NCBI RefSeq assembly: GCF_000237925.1
Contig: NC_031496.1
Location: 9,029,711-9,093,710 of the forward strand
Direction: 5' to 3'
DNA: 64,000 bases
Origin: Schistosoma mansoni
Lineage: Eukaryota; Platyhelminthes; Trematoda; Strigeidida; Schistosomatidae
The notes below the pieces were generated by a model, which saw nothing but the letters and a program-made list of their open reading frames with translations, was not told the origin of the DNA and made no database searches. The number at the start of each line of letters is the position of its first letter. Position 1 is the stretch's first letter. This document shows, piece after piece, positions 23,401 through 35,542 of the stretch. The translations under genes were made by a program, and so were the position numbers.

Positions 23401-26400
23401 TTTCCCCAGGTATAGTACATTACTTTTATGTGTAATTTTATTTTAAACGAAAGCTTCATGCAACGATATCATAAGATACACAACACGAAAAATGAGTTTC
23501 GTCAGTGAATAGTGGGAGAAATAGATGATGCAGTAGCTGGTAAAAAAAGAGACAAGTCTGAATAACAGAAGAGCCAATAGGATTCTCATTCTTCTCGTTA
23601 AGATTTCTACTGACTTATGTTTTGAACTATTCAAGCTGCTAACTACTTGATCTCAGTGTATATTTTAAGGGACTTATGGACGAACAAATTGTAGCTCCTA
23701 CATATGACTATCCGTCGCTCCGTATCACAGACTGACTAATCCTAAACCTTTGTTCACTTTAAGCGTCAGACGTGAAACTCACTAGGTTCAACACCTAAGT
23801 CATTCCCAAGTCCCCGTAACTTGTTTCCGTGGACGGAATTTGTTGGATAAATGTCACCTAAGTTCAGGATTAGTTACAAATATGAAAAATTCTGCGATGA
23901 CAGTGAAAAACCAAACTCAGTCACATCACGTCCTCTTGAAGTGTCTGTTTCACAAGTGTAGAGTAAAAGTGTTGTTGCCGAACCGCCGTAGATTGGGTTT
24001 CTGTAGTCGAACTATCGCAACGGGACCTGAAATATCCGTAACCTAACTTAGAAGTTCACTATCTTGAAATGAAGTTTGATCACGCTTTTTACATCCCACG
24101 AGGACTGTACCTGTCAGATTATCATAAAGCTACTTTGTGTTAAAGTATTTATATTCCGTGCACGATGCTCGTGATACTTACGTTTTGTGTTGTTATATAA
24201 GTGTCTGAAAACAAGTTAAAACAAACATTCGGTTGCAAGAATCGAATTATCTCTATAAATCCCAGTGTTTTTGCATTGTCTCCGGGATCTCGTAAATAGC
24301 GTTAACATTATTGTGTAAGAAACCAAAAGCGAACTATTTTGCCTTGGAAGGTTGTAAGTCTTTAGCTTACCAACTATTTTCGCTTTTAATTATTATGTAG
24401 CTGATAATTTCAAAAAATATTTTCATAAATATTCATAGGTAAATTGTCATGGTGTTTTCATTAACTTTTCCAAATTATAGGATGAAAGAGAAAAAATTAC
24501 CAAACGTATTCAAGAGGCTGGTACTGAAGTTGTAGAAGCAAAGGCTGGCGCGGTAGGATTTCTACATTTTTGTGCTTAATTTTCTCGTTGACTTGTAAGT
24601 ATACTGCAAAGTGTAAAGTAGTGAATATAAGGTGGCTTTTTTCAATGAAGTAAGTACATGCTAATCCGTACTGCTTTCCAAATGAAGACTAGTATCAGAA
24701 AAGCCTGCTTACTCTCCCCCTTCCTCTTTCTTCTGGTGGTCGACTGGATTATGGAGACCTCGACATCGGAGAGCAAACACGGAATGAAATGGACAGCTCG
24801 GAATCAATTAGACAATTTGGGCTTCGCAAATGACCTGGCTCTTCTATCCCATACACACGAACAAGTACAGGTGATAACTAGTGTAACAGCATCCACTGCA
24901 TCAGTAGGCCTCATTACACACAAACGAAAAAGCAAGATTCTCAAATACAACACGGAGAGCACCAACTCAATCACACTTGGTGGAGAAGCCCTGGAAGAGG
25001 TGGAAACATTCACGTATCTGGGTAGCAACATCGATGGACGTGGATGATCTAATGCAGACGTAAGGGCAAGAATTGTCAAAGCAAAGACAGCATTCTTAAG
25101 TTGAAGAACATATGGAACTCAAAACAACTGTCACCCAATATCAAAGTGAGAATCTTTAATACGAACGTCAAGACAGTCCTACTGTATGGATCTGAAACTT
25201 GAATAACTACTACAAAAATCATCGAAAAGGTAGAAGTATTTATAAACAATTGTCTACGCAAGATACTGAATGTCCGTTGGTTGGATATCATCAGCAACAG
25301 CCTACTGTGGAGGAGAAGAAATGAACTTGTAACTGAAGAGGAAATTAGGAAAAGACAGTGTAATTGGACAGGACATACATAGTAAATACATCAAACTGGC
25401 ATCCCAAAGTAAGTCGTAACTTGGAATCCTGAAGGGAAACGGAAAAGTAGAAGGCCGAAGAACACACTGCACTGAGAATTGGAAGGAGACATGAAAAGGA
25501 TGAATAGCAACTGTAAACAACTGGAAATGAGAGCCCAGGACAGAGTTAGATGGACATTACCGATGGGCGGCTTATGCTTCATCACGAGGGGTAGTAGACG
25601 TACTTAAGTAATCCGTATTTCTGTTGCAACTATAGGGTTCGTAACCATTAACGATTCACTAGCAGTTGTAGTGTGTGGTGAAATGTGAGTCAATATCTTA
25701 GATGCATTCCGTCGTTTTTACTCTATGTTCCATATTTTCTATGTTTTACTTCATAAATTTTACCAGTAATTTTAGCAGGCTTATTCATTTATGGGTTGAT
25801 GAACTACCTACCATTCCACAACCCTACATCACTTTAGATAATGAAATGATAATCGCTTCTGAAAGGTTGCGATAAATGCACATAGTGTGACATTATTCCA
25901 TATGTGTCCTATTTTCTTCCTCCTAGTATTCTCTCAACGTAATACTTCACTCGACTGGGTTCGAAATCAGAACACGAATAGGAAGTGAATGAAAATGTTC
26001 AAAATTCCCAATATCATGAGATAATATAGTAAAAGCTCTAGTTTATGTAAATAATCTAAAAAATATTCTAGTGTCTTTATCCGTTCATTTGCGCTGATCT
26101 GTTGAAAACTTGATCTTATATGAAACATGTATTAATCAAGACCTCATCCGGTTAACAATGTAGAGGGTTTATGATTCATCACAGGAATTATAATTCAGGG
26201 TCTTCAAGCTATTGCCTCAAGAGTCTTAGTGAACGCAACCATAGAGTTGTGAACACATCTTTAAATCTTTCGTAATTTTCAAGTTTTTGTGCCTTAAAAG
26301 TAATTTCAGCTTTTTGGTGGGTCTACGGCGTTGGCAATCATGTTTGGTTACAATTTTATTGCTATATTTTTCGTTAGACATCTGAATAGTTAACAATCAA

Positions 26401-27771
26401 AATCAACTTATCAAACTAATATGTTGCTCAAATATAAATGATCGTTCGTGAAAACTCGGCATCGTTATATCGTTGGTATTTGTTAGTCTTTGTTGTTATG
26501 GGTACTTCGCTGAAGTGCGATAAGTGATTACGTGACTACGATATTACTCATGTTTTTCATCTTTTTAGGGTTCTGCTACTTTATCAATGGCTTATGCCGG
26601 AGTAAGATTCGCTGTCTCACTCTTAGAAGCCATGAGTGGTCGAGCTGGTGTGGTGGAGTGCGCCTTCGTAGAATCAGACGTCACAGAATGTGAATTTTTC
26701 TCAACTCCTCTTGCACTTGGCGTAAGTTAACGTTCTTATGCTTTTATTGTGATTCTCAGTGATGTATTCGAGGATCTAATCAACTTATGCTAGTAATACA
26801 ACCATTATGTTAAACAAACTTATTGAGTCATCATGCAATACTTGTACAAGATAATGCATAACTTTCTCTGTACTCTTGTGGTATTGAAGAAAAGTATATT
26901 AATAAAACCTAACTAAAACTCACATCCTATATTGGGTCACAGATTTTAGAAAAAATTCGATGCTTCCAAACATTTTTGATACATATCATTCGCTAAAAAA
27001 GGATTAGTGCACAATGCTTGGTATTTTCCTATTGGGACTGAGGGTAAAGCACTAAATAACAGCGTAGATCAGTTCGACTTCTCTATTTAAAACTAATTCT
27101 CATCATTCCATAGTTCGACAATAGAGGACTAATTAGTTTAGAAGGCTGTTTGCATCACTTGTCCTTTGAGTTCCGTCAGCCCTAATGTGTTTGGTAGTTG
27201 ACAGAACCCTGTGATGAATACAAAAGATTCTTCTGGCTTTTAGTAATATCTGTTACTTGTAACATTTATTCATTCAGAGGACAAGCATAGTTAACAACAG
27301 TTCTCTCTATATTAATTTATGGGTGTGAAATATGGCTACTGAAATAGAAGCGTTTTGTGGCTTACATTCATCTCCAAAGCGTTAAAAAACTATGCTGTAA
27401 TTAAATCATAAACAATCAGATTTGTATGCTGTCAGATAGCAGCTTCATTATAAATGCTTAAATATTATGTCATTTAAACTTTGGTCACGTTTGTTTTCGG
27501 ACTGATGATTATTGATTCTACAAATTTGTGAAATCCACTTTGTGCTCAACTGTTAAACCATTTTGCTCTAAAATCCCATAATTCGTCTTCTCTATAATTA
27601 ATCAGCATTATTTTTCTCCTGTTCTAATTATAGGCTGAGGGTGTTGAAAAGAATATGGGCATTGGAAAATTGAATGAATATGAAATTGAATTACTTAAAA
27701 AACTGATCCCAGAGCTAAAAGCAAATATTAAGAAAGGCAAAGAATTTGCAGCTAAATATACACCTAAATAA
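20417..27771 (+). CDS. MDH2: Malate dehydrogenase, mitochondrial (7 exons)
   Basis: The enzyme interconverts malate and oxaloacetate with NAD in the mitochondrial matrix. In schistosomes it serves both the TCA cycle and malate dismutation. Exons are 20417-20485, 20527-20779, 23030-23265, 23305-23409, 24481-24552, 26569-26721 and 27634-27771. All introns are GT-AG, and the phases join into 341 residues without a break. Exon 1 encodes a presequence rich in R, S and F with no acidic residue ([18 protein letters not shown]). The NAD-binding GASGGIGQ is at about residues 32-39 and NPVNS at 143-147. The substrate arginines lie in MPRKPGMTRDD (R105, R111) and LDVVRS (D174, R177). The catalytic histidine is in GGHSG (H201). 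The length is right for the mitochondrial form. Introns are 41, 2250, 39, 1071, 2016 and 912 nt. Introns 2 and 5 carry LINE fragments. The entire gene lies in the spacer of the 4.46-kb inverted duplication. Confidence 0.95.
21090..21600 (-). mobile_element. Short non-autonomous element with LINE-like tail, in MDH intron 2
   Basis: On the minus strand it starts GCCCCCAAATGCCC and ends in a TAAA/TAATAAA run after CTTGTACCAATATTTGTG. That is the same 3' end as the LINEs at 1573 and 46765. Its other half (21350-21600) matches 2030-2290. It carries both ends but no polymerase part, as expected for an internally deleted or SINE-like passenger of that LINE family. Confidence 0.65.
24665..25590 (+). 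mobile_element. RTE LINE fragment (RT C-terminal half and 3' end), in MDH intron 5
   Basis: The frame at 24658-25047 includes [32 protein letters not shown] (the FADD block with N for the first D) and [15 protein letters not shown]. It matches the RTE ORF at 40839-43454. After about 25047 the frame is broken, but DNA similarity continues to the element's 3' end. The last 310 bp are the near-identical inverted twin of 13855-14164. Confidence 0.85.
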
Positions 27772-28225
27772 ACTATGATTATGAATAGTGGTTATATTTC
27801 CTCCATCAAGTAATTTGCTTAGTCATTCTTGACACAGCCTACATCTTTTGTTTTTAATAATCTTCTTGTTTTTCTGTAAGATCTGGAACAACACATCCTT
27901 AAAGAGATTGTTTACTCCATTGTTTCAAACTTGAATCTTTCTTTGACTTTCCACCTCATACATAGAAATGTTGTTACCTTTTCTTTGATCTCTCCTTCAT
28001 ATTCCCTTTAATGTGGTCTTTTATTTCTTCTTTTCATTTACACTATGTGATTTCCCAACTTTAGTAGCGTTTTACTGCTTCAGTGTGTGTTTGTGTTCAA
28101 AACAGTACTTAGTTTAAAATAACTAGGTTTATTTATAGTTGATATACATCTGGAAAAATAATATACATATAATTTCCCGGTCATATTAATGTTTTTGTTG
28201 TAATCTTCGGATATTCATACAGCTC

Positions 28226-28231
28226 AATAAA
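28226..28231 (+). terminator. Likely polyadenylation signal of malate dehydrogenase
   Basis: AATAAA occurs about 455 bp after the stop codon. It is the first full AATAAA hexamer I noticed downstream and is followed by a GT-containing stretch, giving a 3' UTR of roughly 480 nt. Confidence 0.5.
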
Positions 28232-28445
28232 TTTATTGTGAATGCATTTGATTGATGAATTTTGGATATATGTACTCGGTCGGAAGTCATACGTTTTGTG
28301 CTAAATCTGAAAACGTTACCCAGTTGCTCGAATTGTGCTAGGTGAATTGTAGTTTGAACCTGATAACTGATGGTTAAAAGTCAAGTAGACCACCGATTGT
28401 AATACATGGTATTTTTTCGGGGTAGTCAGAATGATTACACCACGG

Positions 28446-29590
28446 AGAACCAGATAGATCATATGTGAATCAATAAAAAAATTCAGTAGGATAATGTAAG
28501 ACGTGAGAGCCAGGAGAGGAGCTAACATTGCTTCAGATCGCCACGTTGTTGTGACCATGATGAAACTGAAACTAAAGAAACACTGAACAACTGGGGAAAC
28601 AGCATTACAAATGTCCTTTACAACCATCCTTCGACATACTGACAACTCAACGAATCCTAGATAGTTCTCAATAGCACGTCCCAAACCTTACCAGATCTAC
28701 TCAAAGACAAAGAAGAAACTTCTACGGATGACAACAGGAAGAAGATCAAAGAAGCACTAACTTCAAAGTGTCAGGTGCTGGGCCACAACAAGCATCATCA
28801 TAAGGAATGGATCTCTGTCGGAACCCTAGGCGAGAATCAAGAAAAGAAGACAACAGTCGATCACGAGCTGGATACATAGGAGCAAACAAGCAAGTGATGA
28901 GGAGTATTAGAGCCGACAAACAGAAATACGTGGAAGAGCTATCGACGACAGCGGAAAAAGCTGCAAGACAAAGAAATGAGACAGTTGTATGACACAACGA
29001 AGAAACTATCAGAGAAATATGGTAAACACGAGAGACCGGTTAAGGACAACGAAGGCAATACAATCACCGAGATTCAAGAACAGAGAAACAGATGGTAAAA
29101 TACTTCGAGGAACTCTTGAGTTGGCCAGCTCCATTGAATCCACCGGACATCGAAGCAGCACACACAGACCTTCCTATAGATGTCATCCCACTAATGATCG
29201 AAGAGATCAGGATGGACATCAGACAATTGAAGAGTGGGAAAGCAGCAGGACCTGACAGCATACCAGCTGAATCACTGAGGTCAGACATAAGAGTAATTGG
29301 AAGCATGTTTCACGTTCTATTCAGGGAGATTTGGGGGGAAGAACAAATGCCGACGGACTGGAAAGAAAGATACCTCATCAAGATATCAGGGAAAGGAGAT
29401 CTGAGCAAATGTTAGAATTATGGAGACATCACACTACTATCAGTACCAGGGAAAGTCCTCAACAGAGTGTCTCTGAATCAGACGAAAGATTCAGTAGACG
29501 TCCAGCTTCGAGGTCAACAGGCTGGATTCCCTAAGGATCGGTCGTGCACAGACCAAATCGCGACACAGTGGAAGTGGATAGGATATACAT
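28446..29590 (+). mobile_element. RTE LINE fragment in the right arm
   Basis: The twin of 17493-18637 in opposite orientation. Plus-strand peptides include YIGANKQVMRSIRADKQKYV and MVKYFEELLSWPAPLNPP, followed by [19 protein letters not shown]. Frames are disrupted. Confidence 0.85.
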
Positions 29591-30222
29591 TGTGAAAAAC
29601 ATCAAATTGGAATCCCGAAGCAGGTCGTTTTAAACTCCAATTTCCAAACAAAGTGACCGCGTAATCAAAATTCAAGGAAACCTTGTTATTCAATCTTAGC
29701 ATCGAATAGTATGACTCGACCTTGAAGGCGTGATCATTCTTGCGTACCCTATACCTTTTGTTTTATAATAAAGATGTCTTTCTGTCTTCAGCCAAAATAA
29801 TAATAATATATTCTGAAAATAATATTTACAGAATTCACACCAGTTTACAGGCATGATCAGATTGATATAAAAAGCAACATTTAATGTAGAGAACAAACAT
29901 GAAATATAAGAAAGTTTTATGTTTTCTGGTTTAGTAATTGATAAGTAGTTTATATATGGCATATATCACGGCAAGCCAATGCAACACCAGGGAACTTGTA
30001 ATTTTTTCTTAATTGGATAGCCTGATGATTTATGAACGTTGTTCTGTAAGGTTATTTCCAGTGCCAGAGCGAGTTATTGATAATTATCTACAACTAGAGA
30101 AAGTAAGATAAAAGCAAAGAGCACGGAACAACAAAACAATGATTGCCAAAATATGTCTGTCAGGTTACCACTGTTCATGTTAGATATTATTCAAACGTGT
30201 TAGGGTTGCTAGTGACAGTGTT

Positions 30223-31183
30223 AATGTAAAATGGCAGCAAGTAAGTGGTTAAACATTTAAAGTTCCGATAGTCTCACTTGTGGAGTAAGATACACTTACA
30301 GGCGCTAGAGCATTTAATGCATTTTCAGAGGAGCAATAGGCATTAATGGAGCGAACAAACAATGGGAGAGGGTTTAACGTACGGACAGTTTGTGGTAGAT
30401 TATTCCAGAGTCTAGAAAACTTACAGGTAAAGTAATTCATATAGAGAGAAGATCTGGAGTATTTGTTTCGCTGAAGACAAGGAGTTACGAATGTCGTAAT
30501 GTGAAGCTTCAACATATTAAATCGCCTGGTTGGATGTGAAGGATAGTTTTTTATGTGTTCTCCTTCATGTGTTGGTGATCGTTACGATACGATGAGTCGG
30601 TTTGAACAATGATGTGACTTCCACGTATGATCTTATAAACTAGGTAGTTACATCATGACAGATCTACAATTTTAGGGTGAGGTCTATTAATAGAGCAGTA
30701 TTAATAACGAATAAGACCATAATACTACAAACCCCTCAAACGGTAATCCATTATCGACCCCCACATAGATGTCGATAACAAGGAACACTGGAATGCAACA
30801 AACAGTCAGGCATCGCCATAGGAACCTTGGGGTACTATGGGGAAAACAGAAAATATCAAAAACATGAATTTCTAATAGAAGCCGAATGTCATAGTTTTAA
30901 CGATAACCTTACTATATCTTTCATCCCGTGAGATCAGTTTGGCTTGCAAGGCATGAAAGTTTTCCGATGTTACAGGAGGTAAAATGAAGATATACATCAG
31001 CAGTCACTTCAGAGCCTCAGCATTAATTCAAATCAAAGTGATGGAATTACCAACGTCTTGATCTTGCTTCAATATAAATAACCTCAACCTAATTATTAAG
31101 GGAACATACCGTCCTCTTACACGTAATAACACTGAAAAGAGAAAAATGATCCGGATGATGTAGATGCTGCTACATCTGGGGTT
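30223..31183 (-). mobile_element. Decayed CR1-like LINE fragment in the right arm
   Basis: The mirror copy of 15900-16860, with the same broken reverse-transcriptase pieces on the minus strand. Confidence 0.5.
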
Positions 31184-31908
31184 TGACTACACACATCTTA
31201 AAGACATCTGTCAAGTTAACGGTCTGACTGGAAGGAGGATATTATGGCCTATGGGAGGGACAGGAATCCTGATGCAGGCCCAAAGAAAAGCCTGGCATAT
31301 ACGGGGAGTCTCTTTGTAGGTTTATAGCCATAATTCTTACGTGGCATTCAGAAATGGACGCAACGCCACTAGATAAAACTTGTATCACACGCATTCCAAA
31401 TAACGTAAGTCGGGAACATCGGTTGCACCGATCCCTTCTACCTCGTCCAGAAGTTATCTGGGAAACTGGATGCTCCCCACCGAAGTGTACAGAATACATT
31501 CATAATGGAGGGTCTCGACATTTGGATTTTCACAGTAAACCATTATAGAATCGTTTCTCCTGATTCCTATTAGCAATTTTGCGGATAAAATTAATCTACC
31601 GTCATATGCATTGTCAACTCCTATAAACGGACGTCAATAGGGAAATAAGAAAGTTCACCTACTCACTGTGATAATTACCCCTCGTTCATCCCCACGGAGA
31701 GCAGTATAGGGCTGTTAATCACAGAGCTAGGATCTCAGCTCAAATCATGCTGGTGATTCAGCCGAAGCAAATGAAACCTCTCACTTTACACGAAGACGAC
31801 TTGGAGATATCATTCCAGAGTTGTTTCTGACAATCTTTCAAACCTACTCAAGCCTCTACTTAGGATTCTACGACTTTGTTGCGTCTTAATGTGAGTGAAA
31901 CGACCAAA

Positions 31909-32615
31909 TGTAGTGAACAGAACACTGGTTGGGGACAATCGAATGTATTTAAGCAAAGGTTACATACTATCTCAGTAAATTCTGAAAACCATACGATGGA
32001 CAGTCAATTTGCAAATTAACACCCATTAGTCTCGATCTTTACTGTTTCTTCTTTAATTCCATTGTTCGTGCATTTTCCTACCGATTGCGCTTCGTTTCAG
32101 TTCTTTCCTCATCGGTCTTCTGCCAAAATACATTCTATGTCTGACCAACACCTTATACTACTTATATGGATATAAGTAGACCACACCACACTCGTCCCCC
32201 CTTTTATGTATTCGTTCATGCGGTGGTTCTGCTCGCCATGCCACTATCTTCTTTCACTGCAGTCTGTGCCAAACTCTTCGTCAGATTGTCGAGTCTGCGG
32301 CGCGCTGACTTCCATAGCTCCATCGACCTGCCGGTTCACCAACATCCGCATCCACCCGGCACCAGGGACGTTCAGCACCCGTACTCCGCCGGCCTGCTGA
32401 GCCATCTACATCCGATGTCCGCCCAGCAGCCGCACGTCCCACTGCTCCTCTCCGTCGACAGCACCCGCTACAGCCAACGCCGCCCCGCCAGAACACTCCA
32501 CTCGACTCGAACTCTCCGCACCAGACTGCCCCAACTAGCAACTCAACTGCAGACCTGCAGCGGCGTCCGCAGAACAGCACCCTTCCTCCTCCTAGTTGAC
32601 AGCGACACCAAATGT
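31909..32615 (-). mobile_element. Fossil LTR-element fragment in the right arm
   Basis: The mirror copy of 14468-15174: the LTR at 31909-32190 and the GC-rich internal piece at 32191-32608. The 157-codon frame on the plus strand (32166-32639) runs through this GC-rich piece. Its composition (rich in H, P, R, L and S) suggests a by-product of GC-rich DNA rather than a protein. Confidence 0.6.
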
Positions 32616-32907
32616 AGTGAAACGACCTTTCAGGAATAGACTAAGACGCATGGGATTTTTCTCGCCAGTATACAGGAGAATATGAGGTGATCTGATAATG
32701 ACGATGTCCTAAGAATGTCAAATCGTCCAAAAGTGAAGATCCTACTCGAACATCACTACGATGCTCTGCGAGGTCACTGATGAGAAGACGAACACCGAAG
32801 AATGGAACTCTAACCACAGTCACTCTTTTTCTAATTAAGCGTCTTACCCGTCTGGTGTGTTTTCCAGGCCGAAGTGACTCTAGTCCTCTCAGTGAATAGC
32901 TTTATGA

Positions 32908-33430
32908 TGAAACTTGACAGTTACATATTTACTCACCCGGACTATTTATACCTGATGGGTGTCTCACAACTTATCTACCATCATAATTAACAGTCGCTAT
33001 TTACGCACTGTTATCTCCGCTTATCAGTGATTCTTATACTTCTGTCAATTAGTAGTTTGGGTTATTAATTAATTTACTTCTGATCATACTCTTTTTTCAC
33101 TCTTTCTGGATACTAACTTTTTATTTCGTTAATTTTCACATGAAAACCAACCGATATCTTGGGTGGTTTCGGAAACCTTGTTATTTTCAGACAAACTCAC
33201 TCAGATTTCAAGACATTGAAAACTCTTCAGTACACTATCTTGTGACTTGAAAATAATTCGTAATCAAACCACTCAGCGACCGACAATTAACGTGAACGCG
33301 ATTATTTCTTTTAAATCCACTGTTCTGTAACAAACGCAATAACTCAAACTCACGACACTGATCCTGAATTAGCCGATGAATCACCTACAATAGTGAAGAA
33401 GAGTAGCTAAACTACCCACATTAATTGATA
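32908..33430. other. No gene seen
   Basis: AT-rich sequence between the outer edge of the right arm and the LINE that follows. No recognisable features. Confidence 0.4.
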
Positions 33431-35340
33431 TCAATGGTCTGGAACCGTACCTTAGAATCAAAACGCGAGCTGAATGAAGTCGCAAATGGGCGGAATAAAA
33501 ACCAACTGATGACAACAGCGAAGACAGACAACTCAACCAAGCAAGAAACCTATGTGCAAATACAAAAAGAGAACACAGGCCGCCAACCTTCTGGCAGAAC
33601 AGTGCTTTCGGACATTCCAACCATCCCATACAAACTACACGATGACAGCTTCATCTGAAACCGAACAGGACCCTCGGAAGTGGGCTTGAGCACTGACTTG
33701 GGGTGTCGGAAACTGCACGACATAAACAAGGACACTTCTGCTGGCGCGGATATGATCCATCCTCCTATACCTAGGTAAGTGGCTTCAGTCTTGACAACAT
33801 CGTTTAGCGTGATGTTTTCGCACTCGCTAAGCCAATAAACATTGCCAGGAAATCCGAAGCTGACTCAAACCACACCAATTTTCAAAGGAGATCGACGCAG
33901 CGAACCTTCAAGCTACCGACTAGTAGCTCTTCTCTCTATACCTTCAAAAATTATGGAGTCCATGATATGCGATGGCATAACGACCATTTATTATCCTTAA
34001 ACCTCTTTTTGCCCTAACAGTACGGTTTTAGTAGAGGTCATTCTTGTATAACCAACCTACTGACTGAGGTAGACAGATGGACAACCATCCTTGATGGCAA
34101 GAGGAAGGTTGACGTCATTTACCCTGACTTCTTAAAAGCTTTTAACCGGATCAACCATAAATGTCTTACCAATTAGCTCAAACGACCGGGTATCAAATCA
34201 CCTCTAATTGACTGGCTCACTTCATGTCCAAAAGATCGACATTTTAAGGTCATGGTTAACTTCACTTTCTCTCAGGCTAAGGAATGTCTTAGTGGGTCTC
34301 CCCCAGGGTTCAATACTAGAACCCCTTCTTTTCTTGATTTACATAAACTATCTTCCCAAACAGGTATCGTCTGACATTAATTTTCGCTGATGATGTGAAA
34401 CTTTGGAGAGAGAGATGCGCAACCCAGAGGATATACTAACACTTCAGGAGGACCTGACTCGACTTCAAAGTTGGGCAGATGACAACGGACTTACCTTTAC
34501 CACTTTAAAGTGTAAAGTGGTCCATCTGTGACATGTTGCAGACTACAGTTACAGCTTAAGAAACTCCTTTCCAAAAGCACCTCTAGTCGAAGAAGATTTA
34601 GGAGTGCTGGTACCTTACGATTTGAAGTCTTACGCTAACTGTGACGAAAATGCCTTTCGAGCAAACCTTGCACTGGTAACATTGAAGCGCATTTTCGGCT
34701 GGTTCCGCAGAAGAACTTTCCACATAATTTTAAACAGTTTTATTCGTCCACATTTAGAGTATGAAAACAGTATTTCCTCCCACAATCCAAAAGGATAAGG
34801 ACAATCTGGAGCGTATCTGACGGCGAGCCACGAAATCAGTTCGGGGACCAAAATTCAAGCCTTATGAAAAGCGCCTTCAATCCCTTAACCTTTACTCACT
34901 AGAATACAGGCATCTCAGAGGTAACCTTTCAATGGCCTGCAGTATACTTCACACTTCTGGACATCCCCTTAAACATCTGCTTAAGCCCCATCCTAATACA
35001 AACCCAAGGGGTAACACCCAGGAACTATAGACCCAACATAGCAGAACAGACTGTAGATACAACCTCTACTCCTTAAGAGTTGTCAAGTGCTGGAGTTCTC
35101 TGACAACTGAGCTAGTCCAAGCGACTTCCCAGGAGTCCTTTAAGAAGAAATTTGACCTATTCTTAAGGACTAAGCATAACATCTTATTATGATTTACCAA
35201 TTTCTTTTCTTCCCTCTATTATCGTTAATATACCTAGGTTCCTGCTTGCAGGTATTGGCGATCCACTGATTCTAGATACAGAATCCCGTTAAGCGAAAGC
35301 TTCTTTTATTCCGTCCACAGCCATTTGAACCATTTGAAAC
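33431..35340 (+). mobile_element. Decayed CR1-like LINE (RT domain to 3' end)
   Basis: Readable reverse-transcriptase blocks, in order: LHDINKDTSAGADMIHPP near 33715; CITNLLTEVDRWT near 34046; LVGLPQGSILEPLLFLIYIN near 34288-34348; ADDVKLW near 34388-34410; LTRLQSWADDNGLTF near 34457-34500; FIRPHLEYENSISSHNP near 34740-34790; and C-terminal YSLRVVKCWSSLTTELVQAT near 35070-35125. The order and motifs fit CR1-like elements such as schistosome SR1. Frames are interrupted many times. The endonuclease part is mostly missing. Confidence 0.75.
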
Positions 35341-35542
35341 CGTTTTGTTGGGTATTGGACCCAAGGTCGTTGAGGTGAGTTTGATCATCTGTTCCACAGC
35401 ATCTCGTAGCGTAAATCCAAGTTGCTAAGACGTTTCGGTTCTTAGAAATATATTGCAAGGTTCTAATATCGCTTCAATATCTTATACATGTCATTCTCAC
35501 TTGTTAGAATTTTTTTATTGGACGTCAGTTACATCCTCCTCA

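Larger units (their letters stand above)
28446..32907 (-). repeat. Right arm of the 4.46-kb inverted duplication
   Basis: This is the mirror image of 14176-18637. The inner boundary is at 28446 and the outer at about 32907, beyond which both flanks are unrelated. The inner edge cuts through the RTE fragment, while the left copy continues the RTE sequence past that point. The right arm is thus the truncated, and probably the derived, copy. Confidence 0.9.
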
